This document shows, piece by piece, positions 25,415-33,987 of a stretch of DNA of 64,000 nucleotides. Source of the DNA: a bacterium (lineage in GTDB: Bacteria; Vulcanimicrobiota; Xenobia; Xenobiales; JADMJV01); contig JASBRJ010000352.1 in the NCBI GenBank assembly GCA_030149525.1, forward strand, positions 1-64,000, read 5' to 3'. Positions within the stretch are counted from its first letter, which is position 1. Each line of letters opens with the position of its first letter. The position numbers were made by a program, and so were the translations under genes. The notes under the pieces are model-generated. The model did not search any database and had not been told where the DNA came from. It saw only the letters and a list, made by a program, of their open reading frames with translations.

Positions 25415-27394
25415 TTAGTGGGCGGAACTGTTCCAAACCACGGACTCTAGACGAGTCCAATCATTGGGCAGTCTTCGAGTCAACATCTTAAGATACTCCG
25501 GATCGTAGACAAATCCGACTTTGCTGGAATTCTTGATTTCCAAACTCGGTGGCTCTCCTTCCAACGTCTTGGAGCGGGACACGACGGTTCCAAAGAAGAG
25601 AGCCTTCTGGCCTCCCACATCGAAGTTGAAATGGCCGTTGGCATAGACGAACCCCCGAAAGTTCCAGTCCACTGCGCTAGGGTTTTTGATGTTCACATCT
25701 TTCTCGGCGTAAACAACCAGGCCGTCGTAGCTAGAACTATTGGCCACATCGATCTGGTTCTTTTTGGGGACCCATGAGCCTTTCCCGTTCTTGTCCACTT
25801 CATACTCCCACTCAAAAGGTTCGGCGTTAGGCTCAAGAGTGACGCTGCCATAGCGGGAAATGACCGTTCCCAGACCGTCGGTGGTTCCTCCCCCCACGGT
25901 CACGTCTCCGTCGGCCTCGAAGATAACGTCGTTCTTGGCCGTTCCCAGAATGAAGGTGGGGCGCTGGCCGTTCTCCACGGTGATTTCGAAGGAGGAGGGG
26001 GGAAGCTTGGAGTTTTTGGGCCGAGATTGAGGCCTGACTCTGGTGTCCGGTGCTACCGAAAGCCGATGGGAGTTGAGGTCAATTACCACAGGACCGTGTC
26101 CGCCGTGCTTTTCCGAGCGGATGCCCAGTTCCGGGATGGTCTCCTGAGATTTTGTATCGAAGTGAGTCTCTTGAAATTGACTGTTGAGGTAGAACTGATT
26201 ACCGATGTCCACCGGTATCGTTTCGTCTACCCCATCCGGATAGCGCACATCCACGTCCACAATACGAGTGTTAGGATTGTAGGCGGCTTTATCGATCTCG
26301 CCTCTCATCACTTTGAGCGGCTTCTCCGAACCGGGGGGATCGAAGTAGGAGCAGACATCGATAGACTGCGTTCGACGCTCGGTTCGTATGAACTGGTGCT
26401 TGCCCCGAGTTTCGGTGATTTCCACCGTAACGTCGGCGCTAATTCGATCAAATCTGAACTCCCCGGGGGGAACGACCACATCATGTTTTAGGTCGCCCGG
26501 TTCGGGTTGAGGAATCGTGTCGGCCGACAGATTGTAGATGTCGACTCGCTTTTGACCTGATCCCACCAGGCGCCCACCCGACGCTCTGGCAGCGTCGGTT
26601 ATGTCTTCGGGGTCGATCTCGGTGCCGTTCTCTTTCAGTCGACCGCCGGCGTAGAGAAGGCCTTTTCCGTCAAAGTCTGCCGCGGTCTGACCGTTATCCT
26701 TGAGGAGGTTGGGGTCGTATTTGAGAAAGCGAGCGCGCCCTTTGGTGATGCCTGGAAGGTCGGCATCGCCGTCGGTTCTCATTTCGTTGCGGCGGGGATC
26801 TTTGCTGGCGAAGAAGACTTCCCCGGCATCTAATCTGATATCACCCCGAGACAGAATCGTTCCGTCGAAGAGGGGAGCCAGTTGTAAAACGGAGGTTGCC
26901 TTTTGCAGGGGCAGAAACTGGCCCCCCCGGGTTTCTCCAACTTGGATATGGAGCACAACCTGTTCGTTCTTGACCGGCACCCCTCCACTGGTGACGAGGC
27001 CTGAGCCGGTGGTGAGGGCGTTCACAACCTCGATGCGGAAAAGGAGATTTTCGTCGGTCAGTCTCCCGCTAAAAACGTTTCCGTCGACGTCTTGAATTTC
27101 GATACGGGAGGAGAGCGAACCCGCCGCCTGGTCGGACTTTCGCGAGGGGGCTACATCGTCGGTTGTGGAGAACGAACCTTTGCCCCAATTTCGATTGTGC
27201 TCCAGTTGAAAAAGGCAAAAATCATAGAGGCTGCGGCAGGCCATACGTGAGTCTCGCTGCCGGTCGCTGACTCTCATGAGGGCGAACGCTCCACTCTGAG
27301 TCTTGATGAGCGCCCCCGTGAGCATAATCAAAAGAAGCATAATGATCATGGTGATCACCAACGCCATGGCTCGCTTTGTTTTCCGACTCGTCAT
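25415..27394 (-). CDS. PilX/GspK-like pseudopilus-associated protein
   Basis: The 659-aa protein starts with a prepilin-like helix without the usual Glu-5 (MALVITMIIMLLLIMLTGALI), as in PilX/GspK-type tip proteins. NRNWGKGSF follows and then a long strand-rich region (about 150-600) with bactofilin-like or beta-helix spacing (GDIRLDAGEVFFAS, VYAEKDVNIKNPS, FRGFVYANGHFNFD). It is the last gene of the pseudopilin operon 28525-25415. A full paralogue, broken by an insertion, lies at 46464-48363. Confidence 0.7.
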   Translation of the reverse strand: MTSRKTKRAMALVITMIIMLLLIMLTGALIKTQSGAFALMRVSDRQRDSRMACRSLYDFCLFQLEHNRNWGKGSFSTTDDVAPSRKSDQAAGSLSSRIEIQDVDGNVFSGRLTDENLLFRIEVVNALTTGSGLVTSGGVPVKNEQVVLHIQVGETRGGQFLPLQKATSVLQLAPLFDGTILSRGDIRLDAGEVFFASKDPRRNEMRTDGDADLPGITKGRARFLKYDPNLLKDNGQTAADFDGKGLLYAGGRLKENGTEIDPEDITDAARASGGRLVGSGQKRVDIYNLSADTIPQPEPGDLKHDVVVPPGEFRFDRISADVTVEITETRGKHQFIRTERRTQSIDVCSYFDPPGSEKPLKVMRGEIDKAAYNPNTRIVDVDVRYPDGVDETIPVDIGNQFYLNSQFQETHFDTKSQETIPELGIRSEKHGGHGPVVIDLNSHRLSVAPDTRVRPQSRPKNSKLPPSSFEITVENGQRPTFILGTAKNDVIFEADGDVTVGGGTTDGLGTVISRYGSVTLEPNAEPFEWEYEVDKNGKGSWVPKKNQIDVANSSSYDGLVVYAEKDVNIKNPSAVDWNFRGFVYANGHFNFDVGGQKALFFGTVVSRSKTLEGEPPSLEIKNSSKVGFVYDPEYLKMLTRRLPNDWTRLESVVWNSSAH

Positions 27395-27426
27395 TCTTTT
27401 CTGCCTTTTGCCATTCTTACAGTTTA

Positions 27427-28089
27427 TCAGATTCTTGGAATTGTGTTACGCGGATGGATAGCTGTTTCGACCTCGAGCACCTCGGCTCTTGGCCGTCCCG
27501 CTCCGGCTTCAACGGCTTTTTGAGAGAGTTTGAGACGGAAATGAAGACTCTCGTTGTCGATGGAGCGAGTCACGGCAAACTCCGCGATGCCACCAGCCAG
27601 TCGTCGTTGGTCAAAGACTTGGATGCTGCCGTCTAGAATTCCGGGGAGAAAAGAGGAGAGATAGGCGGCGTCAAGCGGGATGGCCCCGGGATTCGGCTCA
27701 TGCACTTGGCGCACCAGTTGACCCGCTTCAACGTCTCTTGTGGCTGTGTAAACGATCAGACGATTCCAATTGGGCTCTCCTGTGGCCGTCACATCTAGCG
27801 GCTCCTGCCAACTCGCCAGACTGACGAAGCCCAAACAATCTCGACTCTTATCTCCTGAGGTTCTTTCGATCACTTGAGTCTTGAGCAGATTGGTCGACTC
27901 GATGTCCCGTCTGAGCCAGGCAAAGATAGCTCCTATATCCCGTTGGAGTTGGTAGCGAATATTGGTCTGCCCGAACATTCGGAACCCGCTCACGGCGGCG
28001 AAGAGGCAGAGCCCCATGACCAGGGTGAACATCGATATGGCCACCAGTAGTTCCATCAAGGCCAACCCTCTCTCCTTAACGCCGCGCAT
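27427..28089 (-). CDS. Minor pseudopilin, PulJ-like
   Basis: This 220-aa protein has a prepilin N-terminus: basic leader (MRGVKERG), cleavage after Gly, then LALMELLVAISMFTLVMGLC with Glu-5. The C-terminal 190 residues form a globular domain like other J-type subunits. It overlaps the upstream pseudopilin gene by 14 bases and lies 32 bases before the PilX/GspK-like gene. Confidence 0.78.
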   Translation of the reverse strand: MRGVKERGLALMELLVAISMFTLVMGLCLFAAVSGFRMFGQTNIRYQLQRDIGAIFAWLRRDIESTNLLKTQVIERTSGDKSRDCLGFVSLASWQEPLDVTATGEPNWNRLIVYTATRDVEAGQLVRQVHEPNPGAIPLDAAYLSSFLPGILDGSIQVFDQRRLAGGIAEFAVTRSIDNESLHFRLKLSQKAVEAGAGRPRAEVLEVETAIHPRNTIPRI

Positions 28090-28525
28090 AGACCTTGCGA
28101 TGGGCTACCACGTAGAGGTTTCCCTGGTCGACCCTTTGCCCGGCCTCGGAGAGCCACCACCAAACGGTAACTTTCAGATCGTGATAAGTTCCCAAGTCTT
28201 CGGGAGAGTCTCCCAGAGTGAGTTCCTCCACGCGATATTCGAAGAGCGTTTCGGTTTTTTCCCCGGGCAAGGTAAGAAAGCGGCGCCCCACCCATTGGTC
28301 TCGCTCGGGCGTTCCGAAACCCCAGTTGGGAGGCCCCATCAAAACGACCGATTCCAGGATTTCCTCAGCGAGAAGGTTGGCCGCAGTTTGGTGGGCAGTC
28401 TTTCCGCTGGAGAAGAGCAGACGAGAAAGCACCCCCACCACGAAGATCGTCAGAATGGAAACCAGACCGAGGGAGACGACCACTTCCATCAGTGTGAGGG
28501 CGCTATGGTGAGTTTTTCGCTTCAA
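28076..28525 (-). CDS. Pseudopilin, first gene of the second pilin operon
   Basis: Reading starts at TTG 28525. The 149-aa protein has a prepilin helix (ALTLMEVVVSLGLVSILTIFVV) with Glu-5; the residue before the predicted cut is Ala-like rather than Gly, which is unusual. The remainder (HQTAANLLAEEILESV) matches the alpha-spine and start of the head domain of I-type subunits. The gene order I, J, K/X is that of type II secretion minor pseudopilins. Confidence 0.72.
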   Translation of the reverse strand: MKRKTHHSALTLMEVVVSLGLVSILTIFVVGVLSRLLFSSGKTAHQTAANLLAEEILESVVLMGPPNWGFGTPERDQWVGRRFLTLPGEKTETLFEYRVEELTLGDSPEDLGTYHDLKVTVWWWLSEAGQRVDQGNLYVVAHRKVYARR

Positions 28526-28595
28526 GGCAGGCTGATCCCATCCTATTCTGGCATGGGGGGCTTGAAGACTTCTTGAAATTCGGGGTGAGATGTTT

Positions 28596-28784
28596 CTAAA
28601 TTTTGATCCACTGAAACCAGAAAGCTAGCCCCACCCCGAAGGTGATGGCGGCCCCGCTCATCATGGACATCGCCAGGATGAGCTTGGTTGTCCCTACGGC
28701 CTTTCTTGAAATGAAAGGTATTAAGACGACATCGAAAAGAGCGACCACGAACAGAATGCAAGCGATAAGTTGATGTTGTTCCAT
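28596..28784 (-). CDS. Small two-TM membrane protein
   Basis: The 62 residues form two membrane helices (about 8-26 and 35-58) joined by a short basic loop (SRKAVGTTK). It has no named family. It lies upstream of the pseudopilin operon on the same strand, with about 70 bases between. Membrane location is clear, function is not. Confidence 0.6.
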   Translation of the reverse strand: MEQHQLIACILFVVALFDVVLIPFISRKAVGTTKLILAMSMMSGAAITFGVGLAFWFQWIKI

Positions 28785-28821
28785 GGTGTCTACTTCAAGG
28801 CGAACATCCCTCAGGCCTCGC

Positions 28822-30318
28822 CTATCGGTTTGACTGGATGGTTATCGTGCCGCTTTTCCCCGGTAATCCGGCCTCTCCGGGAATGCCGTCCTGGGCAGAG
28901 CCTCCTGAACCGGAGCCTGCCAATCCACCTGCTCCACCAGGACCGCCGTTTCCGGGATTGGTGGTCCCCTGAAAAAAGCCGGAGGCTGAAGAGGGGGCAT
29001 AGATGAAGAGGTTCTCAGCGTCGCCTCCACGACCGCCGGGTCCTCCGAAACCACCGCTTGAGGGCGGTCCCGACCAACTGGCGCCGTCTCCACCTTTGCC
29101 TCCGGCGCCACCGTCGCCGGGTTTCACCAAGACGGAGAGTCGGCCACTTCCCGACACCGATTCAAACTCCAGGACAGCCGTTGAAGTGTTCTCCCCGTCT
29201 CCGCCCGGGCCTCCGGCTTCGCCGTCTGTTGCATCGGCTTCCTCATACGGGGTCCCGAAAATGTTGATGACTTTGCCCGGTAGACCGGCAAGACCGGGTC
29301 TCCCCGCCGGGCCATTGACCCCCATGCAACGTAGCTCGGCGTTCCCGTTGAGTTGGAGGAGTTGAGCGTGAAGGCTGAGGTCGGCATCGACCTGGATCAC
29401 TCCACCATCTTCAATGGTCAACACTCCATAGTTCGCTGCCACGGGATATCCCGTTCCCGTAATGACGAGTGGCTTGTTAGCCGTTACCACAATGTTAGGG
29501 GGCGATGCGACAGCTATGGTTCCGGGGAACGTCGTTTGAGCTCGGACCTGGCCGGCTGTTCGCTTTAGAACATTTCGAGCCGAGAATTTAGCTCCCTGAA
29601 AGGTGGCGCGATAGGAATGAGTGTCCGTCAAATCGGCTCCTTCGAAGTCGGCGCCGTCGCAGTTGGCCAGGGAGAAGAGTGCCCCTGTGAGGTCGCAACC
29701 ACTAAAGTTTGTCCCATGACAATCGGCCTCCAGGAGACTGGTGCCTCTCAGCCGAGCCCCTCGAAAATCCCGGCCACTGAGGTCTTCACCGCTCAGGTCC
29801 AGGGTGCTCAGATCGACACCGGGAGCGCTCTTGGCCAGAACAGTCCCCTCACCTTTGGCGAAGACGAGCTGTACCTGGCTGCCCGGGTTTCGAAATTCCC
29901 AGGTATAGACCCCCGTACCTACCGTCGCCTGGCCCGAACGAGCAGTCGCTCCCAGTTGAAGAACGATTTTGCCGCCGGGATCCAGAAGAGCGGCTTGGAA
30001 GTCTCCGGTTTCCAGGGAGAACTCTTTTGTTCCCGGAGCGGAAAACTCGACCTTGAGCCTATCAACTCCCGCTTCTCCATGATCGAACCCATGATCGGTG
30101 CCCGCGGGCTCCAGTCGCAGGAGAACCAGGCGGTCGGAACGGACGGCCGAGTTCGTTTCCGTAAGTTGGCGCTCGGTGAGGACTGTGGAAGGATTGGCAG
30201 AAATCGCGCCGCCTGCGACTCCCGACTCAAGTCCTGAGGTTCCCCCACATCCTGAGCCTAAGGTGACCAGAACAAAAAGCGCCGCTGATTTGGCGAATGT
30301 ATTGCATTTAAATCTCAT
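28822..30318 (-). CDS. Lipoprotein with pentapeptide repeats and collagen-like glycine-rich end
   Basis: This 498-aa protein has a lipobox (LGSGC, Cys24), so it is anchored in the envelope. After an N-terminal domain of about 150 residues come about ten pentapeptide repeats (LSGEDLSGRDFRGARLRGTS, ADFEGADLTD), which form a square right-handed helix. The C-terminal 200 residues alternate strands with glycine-rich, G-x-x-like segments (GPAGRPGLAGLPG, GPGGRGG, GEAGLPGKSG). Lipid anchor, pentapeptide helix and collagen-like segments together suggest a surface adhesin or structural protein. Residues 30-60 resemble the start of the lipoprotein at 30363-31979 (TVLTERQLTETNSAVRSD versus VLSQRRLLHESELAKNP), so the two may share a common N-terminal module. 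Confidence 0.72.
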   Translation of the reverse strand: MRFKCNTFAKSAALFVLVTLGSGCGGTSGLESGVAGGAISANPSTVLTERQLTETNSAVRSDRLVLLRLEPAGTDHGFDHGEAGVDRLKVEFSAPGTKEFSLETGDFQAALLDPGGKIVLQLGATARSGQATVGTGVYTWEFRNPGSQVQLVFAKGEGTVLAKSAPGVDLSTLDLSGEDLSGRDFRGARLRGTSLLEADCHGTNFSGCDLTGALFSLANCDGADFEGADLTDTHSYRATFQGAKFSARNVLKRTAGQVRAQTTFPGTIAVASPPNIVVTANKPLVITGTGYPVAANYGVLTIEDGGVIQVDADLSLHAQLLQLNGNAELRCMGVNGPAGRPGLAGLPGKVINIFGTPYEEADATDGEAGGPGGDGENTSTAVLEFESVSGSGRLSVLVKPGDGGAGGKGGDGASWSGPPSSGGFGGPGGRGGDAENLFIYAPSSASGFFQGTTNPGNGGPGGAGGLAGSGSGGSAQDGIPGEAGLPGKSGTITIQSNR

Positions 30319-30362
30319 AGATGACTCATCGGGAGGTCTGAAACTTTCCTAAGTCTTGAAAC

Positions 30363-31979
30363 TCACTTCCCGTCTTGGGTCGGTTGCACGAAAGTGAGCA
30401 GGACGGATCTTGAGGGCACCAGGTTCACCGAGGCCTTAAGGATCAGGTTACCGTTTAAGATGTCCTGGCTTGTCATGGTTGAGCCCAGACCGCAGGTCAC
30501 CGAGAATGCTTCCGTGGCCGTGAAGCCATCCAGGCCCCCGCTGCTCCAAAAATTATTTAGAAAGGTCGACACGACCATTACGACTGTGCTCCAAGTGGTC
30601 GCGTCGTTGGGAGCGAACTGGAAGGACATTAGACCCTGCTTTATGCTGGCATCGAGATAGTCCAGGGTTCTCCGTTGGGGGATTTGCCATGTTCTCGACC
30701 CCGTTCGTTCACCCAAACAGATGATTTGATGGTTCCATAGGGTGAGAGGGTTTATCCCGGCCGAGCCCAGCACCCCCATCTCCTCCAGGGTTGGCACATA
30801 GGGGAGGCTGGTGAGGTCCGTCAGAGGGTTGGAGTATCCAAGAGACAGGTTTGTAGGACCAAACTCCGCATCACCTCTTGCAAACGCTCCCGCAATTGAG
30901 GGGCTGACGGCCAGAACCTCGCCGGATTCGAGTGCAGAAGGCCAGAAGAAGCAGAATCGATCAATCTGATATTGGGGTCGAGCTTGGAGCCAGGCTTGAG
31001 CTTCAGATGGGGTCGAGATTCCCGAGGGTAGGTCGAATAGGGCTACAGAAAGCTGCCTGGCGGTCACGGAAGTCAGAGCGTCCATGACCTGGTCCGCGTC
31101 GGACTGAGAGAGCAGTGGAAAGTCGGCGAGCACAATCGACCTTGCGTCGTCTCCCACAAGGGTCAGTCCGGAAGTGAGATCCGACGGTACTGCGGAGGGC
31201 ACTCTGATCACTTGAAGAGTGATTCCCCCGTTGGCAAAGTAAGTTTCAACGGCTCGTTTCAGGGGGGTGTCGGTAGTGCCGAAAAATGTGTCGGGGAGCT
31301 GGTCCACAGATTGGACTGTGGCTTTCGTCATGGGGCCGGGTCCTGCCCCGAGAATCGCTGAAATCCCGGAGTCGATTCCCACCAGGGCCGTTCCGAAGTT
31401 AGGGACATCGGAAACATACACCCCTGGTGCTGTGAAAGTCGAGGCGACACTTCGGCTCGACACCTTCGGTAGACTCCTTGAGTCGATAAACCCCGTGGCT
31501 ACGATCTTGTCTTCTCCTCCTCGAGCTGTCAACCGCAGGCGATACTCTCCGGCAGGGAGCCAGATTTCCTGGGCCTCTCCCGTTTCCAGGGTGAACATGC
31601 GGTTCGTTCCAGAAAAAAGAGCGATCTCTCGGACGCTGGTTGTTTCCAACCTGAACGAAACTGAGCAGGCTTGCTGGAGAAGGTACGGTATCTCGTCTAC
31701 TCCCGGATGGCCAAGGTCAGCGTCACCGGAGTTGTCGGACTCCATCAGGGTTAGAACGACGCTTCTTTTAAGGTCTGCCCTGAGAGTCGGGTTTTTGGCT
31801 AACTCCGACTCATGCAGGAGTCTTCGCTGGGATAAGACTCCTGTGGAGACGGATTGCGCCACATTCGTGGCCACACCGGTGAGAGCGTCTGAGCCGCAAC
31901 CTGTCGTGAGTAGCAAGCCGGCGAGTAGACCGACCAGGGATTTTATTGCGGGGAGAGGTCTTCTTTTGGATTCCATCAT
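30363..31979 (-). CDS. Lipoprotein with phage-tail-sheath-like domain
   Basis: The 538-aa protein has a signal peptide and lipobox (LLTTGC, Cys28). After an N-terminal module of about 150 residues the sequence enters a tail-sheath-like domain: TAPGVYVSDVPNFGTALVGI (about 185), a VQSVDQLPDTFFG segment, then AVETYFANGGITLQVIRV and a middle with SVALFDLP. The C-terminal part (LGERTGSRTWQIPQRRTLDYLD, FLNNFWSSGGL) matches the sheath domain that clicks into neighbours. Sheath proteins of phages, T6SS and PVC-type systems are cytoplasmic; a lipidated one would sit in the envelope or on the cell surface. No baseplate, tube or spike gene is nearby. Sheath resemblance is by pattern and should be confirmed by profile search. 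Confidence 0.68.
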   Translation of the reverse strand: MMESKRRPLPAIKSLVGLLAGLLLTTGCGSDALTGVATNVAQSVSTGVLSQRRLLHESELAKNPTLRADLKRSVVLTLMESDNSGDADLGHPGVDEIPYLLQQACSVSFRLETTSVREIALFSGTNRMFTLETGEAQEIWLPAGEYRLRLTARGGEDKIVATGFIDSRSLPKVSSRSVASTFTAPGVYVSDVPNFGTALVGIDSGISAILGAGPGPMTKATVQSVDQLPDTFFGTTDTPLKRAVETYFANGGITLQVIRVPSAVPSDLTSGLTLVGDDARSIVLADFPLLSQSDADQVMDALTSVTARQLSVALFDLPSGISTPSEAQAWLQARPQYQIDRFCFFWPSALESGEVLAVSPSIAGAFARGDAEFGPTNLSLGYSNPLTDLTSLPYVPTLEEMGVLGSAGINPLTLWNHQIICLGERTGSRTWQIPQRRTLDYLDASIKQGLMSFQFAPNDATTWSTVVMVVSTFLNNFWSSGGLDGFTATEAFSVTCGLGSTMTSQDILNGNLILKASVNLVPSRSVLLTFVQPTQDGK

Positions 31980-32016
31980 CTGGAGACTATCGGCCGCCGC
32001 CGACGCCCCGTAAGCC

Positions 32017-33957
32017 TCAGCTCGCCGAAGCCGAACAAGCCGTTTGAACTTTTTCGAAGACGCCGTTTTGGGAGGCCGGTCTCTTCGAGACGGGAAATTT
32101 TTCCGTGTACCGGGTCAGATGATGGGTCAGAGAAGCCCAGAATTTGCTCTTATATTCCTCAAAGGACTGGTTCGAGGTGAGATAGGGTGTCATGAGGCAA
32201 GAACGGAGAACGAAGACTCCCGTCCCCTGGTCGAACTCTTCTGTCGACATGGGGATCTGGCTTAAGAATTGATGGGTCGCCGGTCCGTAGATGGAGGGCT
32301 CCAGGATGGTTTTGGAGAGGATAAAGTCCTCCAGGTAGACCGGCCCGGAGCGATAGGAGCACTGCTCGTAGAGGAAGCGGTTGAGGGTGTTGGTGGCTTG
32401 AAGCGACTCGCAGCCCACTTCATGGAAAACAAAGTTGACCACGTTGAGATCGGGTCGGGTGAGGCAATGGACGGTGAACTCGCGCCCGTTAACCTCAAAA
32501 GCATTGTCCTCTAAGAAGGCCCTGTAGAGGCGTTGGGCACCGTCGATACTGTAGGCCAAAAGTTTTCCGTATCCGTTGATGTTGAGAGGCAGAACTTTAT
32601 GGGCCATCCACACCGATGCGGCGCTGGCTCCGGGGCGGGAACCTTCCATGATGAAGGCGCCAAGCAGAGCCGGTTCCACGCCGTCTTCTTCAAAGGTGTA
32701 GGCGGCGAAGTAGGAGATCAGATCGAGGGCTCGTCGGTCTTTCATGACCACGCCACCGGCGGCATAGGGAACGTATCCGAGTTTGTGAGGGTCGACGGTG
32801 ACGGAATCGGCTTCCCGAATGGCCTGGAAAGCGTCGTAGATTTCGCGGTTGGGCCAGTCCACCAGGGGGCAGAAGTCTTCCCGTTTCGCGCACACTCGTT
32901 TGACCTCGGCAAAGGGCAGAAATTCTCCCTCTTCGCCCTTGAAAAGCGCCCGTAGATAGCCGCCGTAGGCCCCGTCGATGTGCAGATAAAAGCCCACGCC
33001 CTGCTCGTTGAGTTCACGCTTGAGCGCGGCAATCTTATGAATCTCGTCTACCGCGCCGGATTCCGTGGTCCCCGCCACGGCAACCACGGCGATGATGGGA
33101 ACCTCTTGTTCCACAAACTCCCGGATGGTCTTATTCAGAACCTCGGTGTCCATCCGGAAATCGCTGCCCACGGGAATGGCCACCAGGGCGTCCTGACCTA
33201 AGCCCATGATGTCCATGGCTTTGGTCCAGGAATAGTGTTTGGACTGAGGGACCAGCACTTTGCCTAGTTTTGGACCCGCGCCGCGATATTGAGAGGTAGC
33301 TTCCCGGACCGCCTGGAGTTGACCGTCTGCCTTCACCTGGGCCAGGAGATCCAATAAGGTTTTGGTGGGCAGGTTGGCTTGCTGCTTGGAGGTAAAAGAC
33401 TCCAGAAGATCGGGGCGCACCTCGTTCAGTGCAGCCACTAAAGATTTGAGATTGCGAGCCACCCAAAGCGCTTCAAAATTGGCCACCGTCCCGCCGCTTG
33501 TGATGTGTCCCCAAGACGTTTCCTTCTCGTAGCCGAACAGGTGACAGAGATCCTGACCAACTTCCAGTTCCAGCATGGTGGAAGCAGACGAGGCTTCGTA
33601 GGAGCAGTTATTCGGGTTGTAAAGAATGGTGGCGAGGTAGCCCAGGTTGGCCGCCATAAGGGTGTCGGAAATCATGTGGCCAAGATAGCGGGGAGAGAAG
33701 AACGGGACACTCCCACTTTTCAGGCGTGCCGACAGTTCCAGCAGGGCTTCTTCGGTTCTCATGAGAGCCTCGGCATAGCGGTCCGAACGTTGTTCGGAAA
33801 GTGAGACGACCGGTTTGTCTGAGGGGTGAAAGTCTCGTCGCCAGTGGATGTGTTCATCCATGACGAAGTCTATCATCTGTTTGAAGAAGTTCCGATTCTC
33901 CGATTTAGGGCCTAAAAAAAGTGCGTGAACATTGCAATCCATATTGCCATTGTCCAC
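32017..33957 (-). CDS. PLP-dependent group II decarboxylase, tyrosine decarboxylase-like
   Basis: The 646-aa protein has the PLP-Lys motif TVDPHKLGYVPYAAGG and the segments HIDGAYGGYLRALF, LGAFIMEGSRPGASAASVW and PLNINGYGKLL, which read like bacterial tyrosine decarboxylases (about 620 aa) rather than the shorter GadB or MfnA. It probably decarboxylates an aromatic amino acid, giving an amine such as tyramine and consuming a proton. No amino acid/amine antiporter gene lies beside it, unlike in acid-resistance operons. Substrate is inferred from similarity only. Confidence 0.85.
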   Translation of the reverse strand: MDNGNMDCNVHALFLGPKSENRNFFKQMIDFVMDEHIHWRRDFHPSDKPVVSLSEQRSDRYAEALMRTEEALLELSARLKSGSVPFFSPRYLGHMISDTLMAANLGYLATILYNPNNCSYEASSASTMLELEVGQDLCHLFGYEKETSWGHITSGGTVANFEALWVARNLKSLVAALNEVRPDLLESFTSKQQANLPTKTLLDLLAQVKADGQLQAVREATSQYRGAGPKLGKVLVPQSKHYSWTKAMDIMGLGQDALVAIPVGSDFRMDTEVLNKTIREFVEQEVPIIAVVAVAGTTESGAVDEIHKIAALKRELNEQGVGFYLHIDGAYGGYLRALFKGEEGEFLPFAEVKRVCAKREDFCPLVDWPNREIYDAFQAIREADSVTVDPHKLGYVPYAAGGVVMKDRRALDLISYFAAYTFEEDGVEPALLGAFIMEGSRPGASAASVWMAHKVLPLNINGYGKLLAYSIDGAQRLYRAFLEDNAFEVNGREFTVHCLTRPDLNVVNFVFHEVGCESLQATNTLNRFLYEQCSYRSGPVYLEDFILSKTILEPSIYGPATHQFLSQIPMSTEEFDQGTGVFVLRSCLMTPYLTSNQSFEEYKSKFWASLTHHLTRYTEKFPVSKRPASQNGVFEKVQTACSASAS

Positions 33958-33987
33958 GCACTCTTTTCAGCCGGTCAATGATTCAGA

